A stretch of 64,000 bases of DNA from Orthonyx spaldingii (GCA_013397795.1 VZTJ01005969.1:88124-152123), one strand, 5' to 3'. Shown: positions 46,789-58,605, numbered from the stretch's first letter. Notes: generated from the letters alone by a model not told the origin. Program-made: numbers and translations.

Positions 46789-47211
46789 TGTGGTAGAGAC
46801 GGACACATGACACATTGTAATCCAAAGCCATAGAAAGTTCTATTATCCTCTGCTATAATATTCTTATACCTTTTCACAATTATTGTGGCTTATTCTGATT
46901 GGCTGCTAAGAAAACAATGACAGGGCTGTCTATAAAACAATGACCATTCAAACAACAATACAATTAGCTATACAAGCAATTAGTTACATATTAAATACAA
47001 GTTCCTCCTTGTACAATCTTGATGTTCCACAGCAAGAACAGCTTCTCCTTGTTCTTCTCCTTGTATTCAGAATATCTTCTGTCATTGATCCCCGTGGCTT
47101 TCACTGTGACTTTCACTGCAACTACAGTTTCTCACAAGTAGATGTTGACTGTGCTTAAGTCAATCTCTGTGAGGCTTTCAGACCAGCTGTCAGCCTCATC
47201 AGATCCCACAG
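46789..47211 (+). mobile_element. LTR-like insertion in CR1
   Basis: About 423 bp starting TGTGGTAGAGAC and ending CCCACA(G). The termini TGTGG/CCCACA are near inverted. Flanks are GGAGGTGT (46781-46788) and GGAGGTAT (47212-47219), a direct repeat with one change, as expected for a target duplication, although eight bases is long for an LTR. Inside, a CCAAT box in reverse (GATTGG near 46899) and CTATAAAA (near 46931) suggest a + strand retroviral promoter. The family is not identified and a DNA transposon is not excluded. Confidence 0.65.
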
Positions 47212-47345
47212 GGAGGTATTTAAAAGATTTGTATATGTGACATTTAGGGACATAGTTCAGTGGGGTATCTGACAGTGGTAGGTTAAAGGTTGGACCTGAT
47301 GACCTTTGGGTCTTTTCCAACCTAAATATTTCTAAGAGTCTATAT
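47212..47345 (+). repeat. CR1 LINE, right part
   Basis: 'ggaggtatttaaaagattt', 'catttagggacatagttcag', 'ggttggacctgatgacc' and 'ttttccaacctaaatattt' complete the CR1 interrupted at 46788. Confidence 0.9.
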
Positions 47346-48244
47346 ATGACTGCACAATTTTTTAATAGAAGCATGCCATTTTCTCCAGAGGAAGGAGTGC
47401 CTGAGAATTTTGGTTACTTCAAGCTTTAATTTTTTTCTAGTTTCTGAGGGCAAATATGTTTACATGATTTAACAGTATCTTCAAAAGAGAATAATCTCCA
47501 GTCTGAAGGCAAAATTGAATAATTTTTTCCTCATTCTCCTCTGGCTTATCTATTAGTTGATGGGAGTGTTTACAGAAGTCTTGGCATCAAATTATAGTAT
47601 CGCAAATGGGGCCTAATTATTGGGTCAAATCAAAGGTCATGGAATTGGATTTACATGTCTACAATTAAATGTTTTCACAAATAATTGTAAAATTGTGAAG
47701 TCAGTATAATAGAAGTGTGAGGACACTCAATTTATTTAAGGAAGTGGTAAATGTTGCTATTATTGTGCAAAACTATACAACACCAGAGACAATGCTTTAG
47801 CAATGTAAAAATATAGTCACAGTGCCTCCATTGGGACACAATAACTATCATAATGGAGAAGTATACTTGTATACTTTTTCATGCATATTTTCAGGTCGTT
47901 TGGATATAAAAGAAGGAAGACAACAATGGCTACTTTAGCTTTGTTAATGACACGTCATAATATTCCATTTTAAATAAGATGTCTTTTTTTAAAACAGTTT
48001 GGTGACATAACTGTTCCTGCTGAAGTCTTTGATTATTGTATTCATAGGAAAAAAGCTTAGCTAACTAAATAAATATATTTGATAGTTGCCTCACACAATA
48101 TATCTGTGCAATTAATACCGTAACACAGCTTACATAGATGCCTATAAAAAATGTCTGCAAACATCCTGAAAAATATTCAAATCCTACTGAATCTTGATGG
48201 TATTAAAAACAATAATCCAGGTGAGTTTCCACTCTTCAGGGTAT
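47346..48244. other. Intergenic, no recognised feature
   Basis: AT-rich, nothing assignable. Confidence 0.45.
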
Positions 48245-49354
48245 AGTGGGTTGTTCCTGACTGGATGCCATGTGTCCACTCAAGTTGCTCTAACTTCCCT
48301 CCACAACTAGACAGAAGAGAGAAAATAGAGCAAAAGGTTCATGTGTTGAGATAAGGACGGGTAGAGATCACTCACCAAATACCATCACTGGCAAAACAGA
48401 CTGACTGTGGGGATATTGACTGAATTTATTCCCAATAAAATCAGAGCAGATAATAAGAAGTAAAATAAATCTTAAAACTACCTTCCTCCCACTCCTCCCC
48501 CCTTAACAGACTCTCCCATAGGGAGAGTGGCATAGGGAGACGGGGAATGGGAGTTATCACCAGTTCATCACAGTTGTTCCTGTTGCTGCTCAGGGAGAAG
48601 AGTCCTTTCTCTGCTCCAGCACGGGATCCCTTTCATAGGAGACTGTTCTTCTTAAACTTCTCCAATGTGAATCCATCCCATGGGCACCAGTGCTTCACAA
48701 ACTGCTCCAGCATGGGTCACTTTTTCATGGGGTGCAGTCTTTCAGGCACAGCCTGCTCCAGCATGAGGCCCCCACAGGGTCACAGGTCTTACCAGGAAAC
48801 CTGCTCTAGTGTGGGCTCCTCTCTCCACAGGTCTGCAGGTCCCCACCAGGAACCTGCCCCAGCATAGGATTCCCATGGGTTCACAGTCTCTTTTGATCAT
48901 CTATCTGCTCTAATGTGGGTCTCCTCCAAGGGCTGCAGTTGGATCTTTGCACTCCCATTGACCTTCATGGGCTGCAGGGGCACAACTTCTTCACCACGGT
49001 GTTCACCATGGCCTGCAGAGGAATTTCAATTCCAGCACCTGGAGCACCTCTTCCTGCTCCTTCTCCAATGACCTTGGTGTCTGCAGAGTTGTCCCTCACA
49101 TAGTCTCACTCCTCTCTTCTCTGGCTTCAATTACATTTGCAGAATAACTTTTTTTCCTTCTTCTTAAATATGTTATCACAGAGGCATTACTACCATTTCT
49201 GATTGGCCCAGCCTTGGCCAGTGGTGGGTCTGTCTTGGAGCTGGCTGGCATTGGCTGTGCTGGACATGGAGGAAACTTCTAGCAGCTGCTCACAGAAGCC
49301 ACCTCTGGAGACCCACCCCTGCTACTAAAACCTGGCCATGCAAACCCCATACGT
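48245..49354 (-). mobile_element. Solo LTR, 1.1 kb, with internal degenerate repeats
   Basis: On the + strand it runs from 'tagtgggttgttcctgactg' and 'gatgccatgtgtccac' to 'ggccatgcaaaccccatac', so the minus-strand LTR starts near GTATGGGGTTTGCATGG. The type is common in birds. Its middle (about 48590-49060) is a chain of degenerate units around 'ctgctccagcatgggt' with C/T-rich spacers. The 106-codon open frame over this part is a product of the repeats. Boundaries are approximate. Confidence 0.8.
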
Positions 49355-49930
49355 AATGTCAGGCCCAAAATTCTTGCAATGCGTGTCTTAATAGCTTATT
49401 TTTCACTCCCAGGGAGATTTTCAGGTGATTTCTCCAGAACCAGTGCTGTAGCTATAGCTAAGCAGTTATCCCATTTAAACTCTGGCATTTTTTTTCCCCC
49501 AGCATCAAGTAGTATCTTGTGAAATAAACATTTCTCTTTGTAAATAACATTCAGGTTGCCCATTAGTGTTTCAGTTGCTACCTGCTGACTGACTGTTGAA
49601 GGACTTCATCGAGTTGAAAAGCCCCTACACAATGGCAAGTCAACAATATTTCTATTCTTGCTAGTTGTGTTCTCGTGGTTGTTGTGTATAGAACTACAAG
49701 CTTTTTCCCTGCTCTCTTTTCTTCTGTTATCTAAACTTCTTTGGACTACTTTTAATTTGCCTTAGTACAGGTAAGTAGGTCCATATTTTTCTACATTTAA
49801 ATTAACCCAAAGGCTGTGCACTTCTCAGAGGGAGTCAATATAGATTAAAGACCTGTTTGTTTGTATCTTGGGGTGATTTTTGATGATACTCTATTCTCTA
49901 ATCATCTGCTCTATGCCCAGAAATGATTGC
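49355..49930. other. Intergenic, no recognised feature
   Basis: Nothing assignable. Confidence 0.4.
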
Positions 49931-51345
49931 TGTAGCTTTAAGGTGCTTCCGAGGGAGGGGTGGGAACCTGGGGGCTCTTGTACCCGCTTCATTCAAACCC
50001 TCACTCTTGGGCGTGCTCAGTGCAGTGGGAACTGGCATTTTTTGCTTAGCTAGCTTGGTTTTTGTTATATGTCATGAATGGACAAGGGAGTTTTAAATAA
50101 GTTTCTGCTTTTGCCCAGGCCTTTGGCAGTAGATAGCAACTTTACCGAGGTGGCCAGTACCCAAAAGCCCACTCTTGTTGCAAGTTCTTAATAATGACCA
50201 ATCAGGCCTATTACAACATGAATTATTTATTGAATAGGTCAATGAAAAAAAACCCATAAGACTTTAACCAGACTTCTTACTACACAGGATAAACAAAGAA
50301 ACACTACTAGTAGACAACACACAGTGCACCATTATTACGGTACCTATATTAGAGCTAGTGAAGAAATAGTATAGATTAGGATTCAATGTATCCTCAATTG
50401 CTGATGGGGCATACATCAAAATCCTTCCTCTCAATTTCCAGAGAAGTATCTATGAAGAGGCATCCAAGCTCTGTAGGAGAATTCTTACACATTTCCAGGG
50501 AGGGTGTAAGAGGCTTCTATCTCCATGATAATTTGTGTGGTTTTTATAGTTATAAAGAGCAGTGTCTTTGGCCAATGATATTTATTTTTAATTTCTTTCC
50601 ATATCTGCTCTCCAGACCAAGATGCTTATTTCTCAGCTGGTGGTCTCACCGTCTTGGTGCTAGGGTTGACCCCTCCTGCCAGGCATTTGACCCAGCTTGG
50701 GTCATCCATATGCACCAGTTGATGGATAGAGCAGATAACCTCTCTGTGGTAGAGAGAGGGGAGGGGAACGTGCTGCCACATTAGCTTAAGCAAGAAGTTT
50801 CTTTCCCCTTTTTCCTGGCCATGGAGACAGCAATCCTTTGACGACTTTTGTTTTTCTCTTGAATTGTTTGGCTTGGTTTTGGTCCAAGATCAGAGAGGCA
50901 GTCAGCCGGGAACCTGCTGGAAACTGTGAGGAGCCTCTCTGTCCCAGCCCCAGACCTTGGGAAAAGCCGACACAATGAAAGAAAGGACCCTGAATCCACC
51001 AGCTTCATCTGTTGTGAAGAGGAGACCAACATCAGAAATTCACCAGTTTCCCACCTTTTTTTTTTTTTTCCAAGCTGCTGTGTGAACTTTTTTGCCTTCT
51101 GTGAGACAAAAGTTGGTGCCATTTTATTCCTCCCTGCCACAGGGACAGACAGTTTTTCTTCCCCTGGCATTTCGTTTTTTTCTTTTGTAGTTTCAGTATG
51201 CGTGTGGGGAGAACGTAAGGTTCTGACAATTCAATACCTAGCATTTATTAATTTTTTCATGCCATTTGGGTACTTTGTCAATAAACAGTTGGGGTTTTTT
51301 CACTTTCATCCACTAATATTCATTTCTTGTCAGTGAGAAGGGGTT
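49931..51345 (+). mobile_element. LTR interrupted by a nested LTR
   Basis: Left part 49931-50069 starts TGTAGCTTTAAGG, and right part 50781-51345 contains 'tttgacgacttttgtttttc', 'tgccacagggacagacag' and AATAAA ('caataaacag' near 51281). Together they resemble one avian LTR in + orientation with a long R-U5. The end is near 'cttgtca' (51332) or a few bases further. The 50070-50780 LTR splits it. Confidence 0.65.
50070..50780 (-). mobile_element. Solo LTR nested in another LTR (inverse copy of 31434-32137)
   Basis: 711 bp, the reverse complement of the LTR at 31434-32137 along its full length: 'gaccaatcaggcctattac', 'acactactagtagacaac', 'ccagaccaagatgc', and the end 'ctgccaca'. Flanks TTATA and TTAGC share only three of five bases, so the duplication has decayed or the site was altered. 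Confidence 0.88.
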
Positions 51346-52370
51346 GCTGAAACCTTTTTCTTTAGAGGAAACACTCATTCCAGAGTGTTTTCTCCTAAAC
51401 TTGTCTCTAGACCAAGACAGTTTCCTTAGCTCCTAATGGTTAATGTTTTCCTTAAAATATTTTCTGTATAAACATTTGCATTTTACAGATAAATCTATTT
51501 CTCTTAATTTCAGACATAGTTCTTACCATCTGACCAATACAGGAAAGTTGTCTATAAATCTGAGGAAACAACTGTTTTGTTTTGTTTTGTTTTTTTTTTA
51601 AACCAGAACACATTCACTGTGTAAGGAGTAGGATTTCCTTAATAAAGTCATGTGAAATCTAGGAATATGAATGTATATGATTTGTTGCAGCATGAGAGGT
51701 CTACAAGAAAGATAGGAAACACAAATACTGACTTAAATATTTTATTGTGGAACAAATATGATTTGGGAATCTCTGACATGACTTTTACCCAGTTCCTAAA
51801 TGGCATTGGTATAATGGTGTTTCCTACAATACCTGATTATAAAATGTTCTTTCTTACGAAATAAGGCCCAGAAACCTGCAATGACATTCTGATATTTCAG
51901 TTGTGCTTCCATTTGGACCACTGAGCATGGCAAATTAAAGTTCTACAAGCTGTACATTCTCTTTGCTTGGTTCTCTTTTTAGGCTGTATTTCTGTGGAAG
52001 AAAGAGGTTAGGTGGACCTTTTTGGAAGAAAAGGAAGATAATTAACCTATCTTGGGAAAATGCATTGTGGGAGAGGAGGTTCACATGCCTGCGTGATATA
52101 GAATGCTTAAGGTTCACAGGAGCACAGCAATTCCCTACATATGTGGAAACACGGGCAGTGTGCTCTGAAGGGAAGAGAATGAAAAGTCAGGACTTGTACC
52201 TAGATACATTTCTAGGGGTCAGATAGTACCATGCTTAGGAAGCTATGTTTAAGCCTTTCATGTATCTTATTATTATAACTACTGTGGTTTTTTTATTCCT
52301 TGTTTGAACCAAAATAAAATGTTTGATGTCCAAATGAAGCATGAATTTCTTGGTACTTTAAACTGTCTGG

Positions 52371-52372
<2 letters not shown>
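51346..52372. other. Intergenic, no recognised feature
   Basis: AT-rich, nothing assignable. Confidence 0.45.

Positions 52373-52401
<29 letters not shown>
52373..52401. repeat. Poly-T run
   Basis: Run of about 29 T, followed 17 bases later by an assembly gap. Confidence 0.95.
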
Positions 52402-52405
<4 letters not shown>

Positions 52406-52418
52406 ACTTGTATGTGGG

Positions 52419-52432
52419 NNNNNNNNNNNNNN
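52419..52432. other. Assembly gap (14 N)
   Basis: Fourteen undetermined bases next to two T-rich runs. The size is probably nominal. Confidence 0.99.
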
Positions 52433-53948
52433 TTTTTTCTCCAGCAACTTGCTGTAGGTGAGAGGCCTGGGCAGATTTGCCTTGATGTGGGGCTCCATCA
52501 CATGTCATTGGAGAAATTAATGAGCTGGTCATTGCGTAGATGAACTCTGTATCTCTGGCTTTTCTGCTGTTGTTACTAACGAGAAGAGCAGATCTCAAGA
52601 CTTTTATATTGCATGCTTGCCTGGAACATTATACAGCAGTATCTGTTAGCCTCCATCCCCCATATGGAAGAATGGAAAGGAGGACCCTTGTGGGGTCTCA
52701 CAGGGAAATCATGAGTATAAATTCACTAAATATTGGGATATGGAGTGCTATATGAGTGTCAAGATTGCTAGGGGTTTTGTGGAGAGCAAGCTTCTTTTTG
52801 AGTTCTGAAACTGAAATTCAAGCTGAATTTGAGCCACCTTGTGCTACTATGTAGCTATAATTCACATTCATGCTGTTTAAAAATGCATGAAGAAACCTGA
52901 TGCAGTAACTTTGTCAAACTGTAATGCTTGGCCAAAATTATTTCTTAGTGAAAGTGTTTAAAAGATTTTTTAAACAAGCAAACACAAATTTGATTTGGTT
53001 ACCCTGCAACTGGCACACTGTTCCCCTCTCATTCAAACATTTGTGTCTGATGGCCTGATCTAAAAGAAGTTTTCTCTGTTTGTAACTTTCTTGCGGCATA
53101 AGTAACAAGTAGCAGTTAAGGCCACTTATTGGCTAAATTCCAGTACATTTTGGAAAGGTAAACTGAGGTATGTATTAGCAAAGGTAATGTATGTATTAGA
53201 AAAAGTAAGAAAGGCATAAAGCAAGGAACTGTCTACAGACTAACACTGTAAAGTTCGCTTGGATCCAAGAGTGGGTGACGTCCAGCTGGGGAACTCTTAT
53301 AACGAAATATCGCACACTCCACACCAACATGGGAAATCCAAGTGCATGTCTGCCATGTTAGCCAAAAACGTAAGCACAATGTAGACAGGGCTATTTGAGC
53401 CTGTGTTAATCTGGGTAGCAACAGAGATACCTTTCAGAACTCCATGCAAATGTTGTATTGCTACTATTATTATGAATTAATATTCTCAGACATCCCAAAC
53501 CTACCTAACTGCTCTCTCCTGCTGACAGGACTCCCTTCCAATGTTCCTATCTAACCACATAATTCCCTATGTAATTGTAGGAGTAAGCCTTGCTACATTA
53601 TCAATGTAGGGAGAGGTCTAACGAGTAGCATTTTGAAAGGAGTGGGGGATGTGTTGATGATTGACATAGTTCAGAGTGGGTAGCATGAATAGTACTTTCC
53701 CACTTCCATTTACAAGTTAGACTTGTTCCCTGCAAGTCCTGAAGCTGCAATCTTCAAAAACTGAATAGTTCAGAAATATGTGCTAGTACATTTTAAGTGT
53801 TTTTAAGCATATTTACTGGCTTCAGTATGTGTCCTCATGCTATGGACACACTTCAGATTACACTACTTCTCAAACTTCAAGTTTTATGTCTTCTTTCCTT
53901 CTCTGAGAATGAATTCTCCAGGGTTAAGAAGTAAGAACTGACCATAGG
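52433..53948. other. Intergenic, no recognised feature
   Basis: Nothing assignable. The segment at 53250-53420 is slightly GC-richer and unclassified. Confidence 0.45.
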
Positions 53949-54042
53949 TGCTGGTTTTGGCTAGAATAGGGTTAATTTTCTTTGTAGTAGCTAGTATAGG
54001 GCTGTGTTTTGGATTTGTGTTCAAGGCATTGTTGATAATTCT
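53949..54042 (+). mobile_element. ERVL-type LTR 5' end (host of nested insertion)
   Basis: 'tgctggttttggctagaata' then 'gggttaattttctttgtag' is the start of the avian ERVL-type LTR in + orientation. It is cut at 54042 and resumes at 54645. Confidence 0.85.
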
Positions 54043-54641
54043 TGTAGTTTAATCTCAGCTGGAAACTAAGTACCATGCAGCTGCTCGCTTACTCCCCCAC
54101 CAAGGGGATGGGGAAGAGAATTGGAAGAGTAAAAGTGGAAAACCCATGGACTGAGATAAAGCTGATTTGATAGGGAAAGCAAAAGCAGCATATACAAGCT
54201 AAGCAAAACAAGGAGTTAATTCACCACTTCCCATGAGCAGGCAGATGTTCAGCCATCTTCAGGAGAACAGAGCCCCATCACGCATAATTGTGACTTGGGA
54301 AAACAAATGCCATCACTCCAAATGTCTCTCCAATTCCTCCTTCTCCCCCCTCAATCCCCAGTTTATATACACTGAACATTACACCATATGGTGTGAAATA
54401 TCCTTTTGGTCAGTTGGTGTCAGCTGTTCTGGAGGCTGTGTCCCCTCCCAGCTTCTTGTGCACTCCCAGCCCCTTTGCTGGTGAGGTGGTACAAGAAGAG
54501 AAAAGGCCTTGGCTCAGAAAGCCCTCAGTAAGCCCTGCTCAGCGATAACAAAAACATCTCTATACTATCAAGACTGGTTTCAGCACAAATCCAAAGCATA
54601 GCTCCATACCACTGTGAAGAAAATTTCCTCAGCCAAACCCA
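54043..54641 (-). mobile_element. Complete ERVL-type solo LTR, nested in opposite orientation
   Basis: On the + strand it starts 'tgtagtttaatctcagctgg' and ends 'cctcagccaaaccca', the reverse of the family's end and start. It has a complementary TATA-type box at 54361-54368 and the 'aagcaaaacaaggagttaatt' U5 landmark. About 600 bp long and apparently full length. Flanks are ATTCT and TCTAT, so no clean duplication. Confidence 0.9.
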
Positions 54642-54644
54642 TCT

Positions 54645-54694
54645 ATTGTTAAGCAGTACTTGCACAGCCTCAAGGCCTTTCTTTTGGTTGTGGT
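54645..54694 (+). mobile_element. ERVL-type LTR, continuation of the host copy
   Basis: 'attgttaagcagtacttgc', 'acagcctcaaggcctttc' follows the part of the LTR that comes after 54042 in other copies (compare the complement of 54505-54560). It is truncated on the right. Confidence 0.75.
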
Positions 54695-54815
54695 CATCCA
54701 AGCAATTCCTGATCCACCAGAGCCCACACATCAAGTCCATCTCTCACCTGTTTAGAAAGAAGGATATTGTGGGGAACCGTGTCAAAGACCATACAGAAGG
54801 CTATTATTTAAGTAT
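54695..54815 (-). repeat. CR1 LINE fragment, antisense
   Basis: 'ttcctgatccaccagagccc' and 'gaaggatattgtggggaacc' then 'gtgtcaaagaccatacagaa' is reversed CR1 coding sequence, comparable with 22600-22690. Confidence 0.75.
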
Positions 54816-55349
54816 CTCCTTTGCTTTCTATAAAATCATAGTATTAAAACCTCTCTCATTATCATTTGAAACCACTGTTTTCTTCTATTAAGAAAAAGAA
54901 ATAAACACTGTAACACAACAACATTTCTAAGTGTCTGTATCAGTTGGCTTAAGGGAGGAGTAAAACTGAGCTGATCTTTACAAGGAAGTTGTTCTATGAT
55001 TGTAACTGATTTAGTTCTAGCACAGCTTTCTACTGAGAAATGCAAAGTACAGAAAGAAGACCTTATATAGCTTTATATTTCAAATTAGTGAGAGAATAAT
55101 TTTCTTTTTAAAAAAAGTACGGTTACAATCAGCATCTTCAATATCATTTGCTGTTTGTCTCTTAATGAGAATGGCGCCTCTGTACAGTATTTTGCTAGAG
55201 ATGCTCCCAACTGCAGAGGTAAAGCTACTAGTTAGATTACTGCCACATTATATATAATTGCAGGAACAGACTTCTTGACTGCACCATATATGGGAGATGG
55301 ATTATTCAAAATGGATGCTGCCTCTTAGAAACTATGTTTTTCCAGACGT
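54816..55349. other. Intergenic, no recognised feature
   Basis: AT-rich, nothing assignable. Confidence 0.45.
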
Positions 55350-55742
55350 TCTCTGTGGGGAGAAGTAAGATAGAATTGAACTACAGGCTGTGGGGCACAC
55401 CTGCAGCATGCCATGGCTGCACAGGATAGCTTGTTTCTGCCTGACCTTAAAAGGAAGTAATGCTACAGGACAGCCAGCCCTACCCAGGGGTGCCTGCCTG
55501 ACACATGGAGAGCACGTGATCACCCCACAGAAGGACATTAAGAAGCATGTTGCTGATGTGGCAATGTGTGATAGGTCACTTTAGTAAGAATTACCATATA
55601 AGGAAATACTGTGTCTTGTAGAGGAGTATAAAATGAGTTTGCCTTTTGTAATAAACATTTCTGTTTCTCTGCCAGGCTGAGTCTGTGCCTCAGTGGTCAG
55701 AGTTCCCCTTTTGTATCTTAGATATTTAGTTTGGACCTGGAC
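55350..55742 (+). mobile_element. Short LTR-like element
   Basis: GTATAAAAT near 55627 is followed by AATAAA near 55651 and then a GT-rich stretch ('gtctgtgcctcagtggtcag'), the promoter-R-polyadenylation layout of a compact retroviral LTR in + orientation. Boundaries are a guess and there is no second copy in the window. Confidence 0.5.
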
Positions 55743-56375
55743 ACAAAAGTATTGCAAGTTTGTTTCCTTCTCTCTCTCACGGTATGGTGAATATGTTCTT
55801 ACTCAAAGTGTAGGTGGTCTTAAAAGGGTACTTTGACTTATGCCTCACAAATTCTTGCCTTCTTCATCTAGTGTGTGGTGTGTGTGGGGTTTACTTGCTT
55901 GTTTTTTTAACAGAGTTCAGTCCAGTTGTTTGGCAAATGTTTGTCAGTGGTAAATACTCATGGCTGTAGACCAGTAAACCTAGGAAAGAGTTTGTTGTCT
56001 GGTTATATGAACAATGGCTCTGTGGCCAGGCTTGTGTTTCTTAGTCGTTCCATTGATATGATTTAATAGCAGATGAATGTGACTTCTCATTACAGGTTTG
56101 TCTTTTCATGTGTATTACCGCTTATGGTGTTGAGCAGTGAAATACTCTATTCCCAGAGTCTTTAACAAAATGCTACAGACTTTCTGAAGAAAGAAAGATA
56201 TTTTTCATCTTATTTAAGAAGCTCTATGTTCATTAAAGAAGTTAGGACAGCAGAACATGCTTTATAAGAACAGTAATTGTGTCACTATGGTGATACAGAA
56301 TGAATGATTGTTATGTGCGGCAGAGGCAGGTAAGACACATTTGAGTTTGTTTAATAAAGGAGGGTACAAAATCCT
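55743..56375. other. Intergenic, no recognised feature
   Basis: Nothing assignable. Confidence 0.45.
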
Positions 56376-56990
56376 TTGTCTGGGATGGAATAGTCCTATG
56401 CACTAGTACGGACCAGACATCTGGAAAGAGGCTTTGCAGAATTGGGAGTACTGGTGGAACACACATTGAACAAAGTCAGTAATGTGCTCCTAATTGAGGG
56501 AAGTGGTTTTATCTCGCTCTGTGATACTTGTGAGATTGTATGCGGAGTGCTGTGCACAAATTCAGGTCAAAAGACAGGTAGGGAAAAACTGGAGCAAGTC
56601 CAAGTGGATGGCTACCAGCATATGGTGAAGGGGTCCAAAATGAGAGATCAAGATATCTTAATCCCTTCAGCCTTAGGAAGAGAAGGCTAAAGACAGATTT
56701 TATTGGTGTCTATACCTACTTGCAAAGAAGATACAAACACAGATTATTCTCAAAGGTGTGTGTTGATAGTACAAGAAACAGTAGATGCAAGCTGCAACAT
56801 GGAAAATTCCAGTCAGAGAGAAAAAAAATTCACCGTGAAGGTTGTCAAACACCATAGTAGGTTGCCCTGTTAGGCTGTAGTAATCAAAACTCAGTAGAAT
56901 AGGGCCGTGAGCAACCTGCTTTAAGCAGGACATGAATTTGACTAGATGATCTCCAGATGTGTCTTACAACCTTGTGTGAGAGCCTGGAAA
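56376..56990 (+). repeat. CR1 LINE, 5'-truncated
   Basis: 'tgggatggaatagtcctatg', 'ggaaagaggctttgcagaat', 'tggtggaacacacattgaac', later 'ggatggctaccagcatatgg' and the end 'ctagatgatctccagatgtg'. The terminal tail is decayed. Confidence 0.85.
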
Positions 56991-57004
56991 GACAGATGTT
57001 TCAA

Positions 57005-57680
57005 GACTTTTTGGGATGCATGTGTGTGTGGGAAGGGGCAGGTGGGGCCTTGCCCTGGTGAGGTGGTTATCTGCCGTGTACCCCCCCGCCCCTAGAGCCT
57101 GTATCCCAGCCTGGCAGTGGCTGCTAAACATGGAACACCAGAGGCAATGCCCCACACTCTTGTAATCCAGCTTCTAAGTGGCCAAATGACCAGAATTCCC
57201 ACCTGGGGGAAGAGCCCAAGAAGGCCAATGGGTATTTAAGGCCAAACATGAGACAATCACTTCATCTGCACCCTACCTCCTTTCGGAGCTTCTATCACTG
57301 TTGTAAACCAGGAGCTGGTAGCTATATGTGTGCTTTTCTATATATTTTCTGTCCTTCTATCTCTCTCTTTTTTCTTCTTCTAATTCCCTCTTCTTGGAAT
57401 TCTTGAGTAACTTGAAATTGAACAGACTTATAATTTACTAAGTTGAATGGGCCAAGTTAATGCTTTGAGAAGTCTTTTATATTGATTGAATATTGCACTA
57501 AACCTTTTGCCACCGTTTCCTTGATTTTCTAAAGTTGTCAGTATTTTGTTGTTGTTTTGACCTCTTGAGAATATCTTACCAGTATTTCTACCATGCATCT
57601 AACTCAGAGTACATGAACAACTGTAAGCCCTGTTAAAAATCTTGTCAACCAAGTCACTAGGGCCTTACAACCCCACACCG
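57005..57680 (+). mobile_element. LTR-like element
   Basis: CCAATGGGTATTTAAGG (near 57220-57240) is a CCAAT box next to a TATA-type box, followed by a pyrimidine-rich stretch ('ctatctctctcttttttc') that I associate with an avian LTR type. Boundaries were not resolved and it directly follows the CR1. Confidence 0.5.
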
Positions 57681-58605
57681 ACATGAACTGGAAATCAGCT
57701 GGAGACGAAGCTCCTTTCTCTTTCAAAGAAAGCTTTGAATACAGTGAGTCTAAAATCGAAATGAAACGATATTTGAAGGCTTTGAACACCTACATGAAAA
57801 GTAATTCCTGTCCTTGCTCACTTTTCTGTTGCATACTCCTCCAGAAAAATGACATTAATTTTGTGATAGCTCATTTGCTTTCAGTACAAACTTCACTTTG
57901 ATTTGACTGAGGACTTTGAAGGCAAAAACAATGTCAGGTAGCTTTAGCCTGACCACCTAGACTGACCACCTGTTAGTGATTAAAGGGCATTAGGTGTACT
58001 TTTGGAGCGTGTTTTCTGATATAGCTTGAGGGGGAAGGGGGATGGAGCCTTCCTCCAGAATAAGCAACAGAAAGGGAAGGAAGAGTTTATCCATATCTTT
58101 TTAGTTTACAATTATTCTCTTTGGTAGTTTGTCATTAATGTTTATGTACTGGTTCCACATGGTCTTCTCTGCTTTCAATATTTGAGAAGAAAAGAAATAA
58201 AGAAAGAAGATCTATTCACAGGTGTTTGTTCATGTGCTTCTTTTTAGGGAGGTCAGTGACCTGAACGCTGATTTATAGCCTTAAAAATAAATATCTGTCT
58301 CTACTACACTACAGTAAAAGAATAGTGTACATTTTTTACTTTTTTTTACTTTTTTCCCCAGCATACCTCTGTTGAGCCTTTTTTGAAATTATAGATAGCT
58401 CATGATTCTCTAGACCCAGATCTAAACATTTGGAATGAGTGTTAAGCATGAGAATTAAGTATCAAAATGTGTTAAGCATGTGAGACTGAGAAAATCTACA
58501 TCTTCGTGGTTTTGCTTCATCTCTTTAAGCATGTTTACACTTAGGCAGGGTAGTGTAGTCCTGGAACATCCAAGCTAGAGACACTGTAAATTGTTTCAGG
58601 ACTGC
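57681..58605. other. Intergenic, no recognised feature
   Basis: Nothing assignable. Confidence 0.45.

Noticed and set aside
48547..49103. Open frames of 106 and 62 codons
   Set aside because: They are produced by degenerate tandem units inside an LTR. Composition and repetition explain the lack of stops.
50926..51336. 136-codon frame
   Set aside because: It falls in the R-U5 part of the 49931-51345 LTR and reads through poly-T. There is no domain and no gene context.
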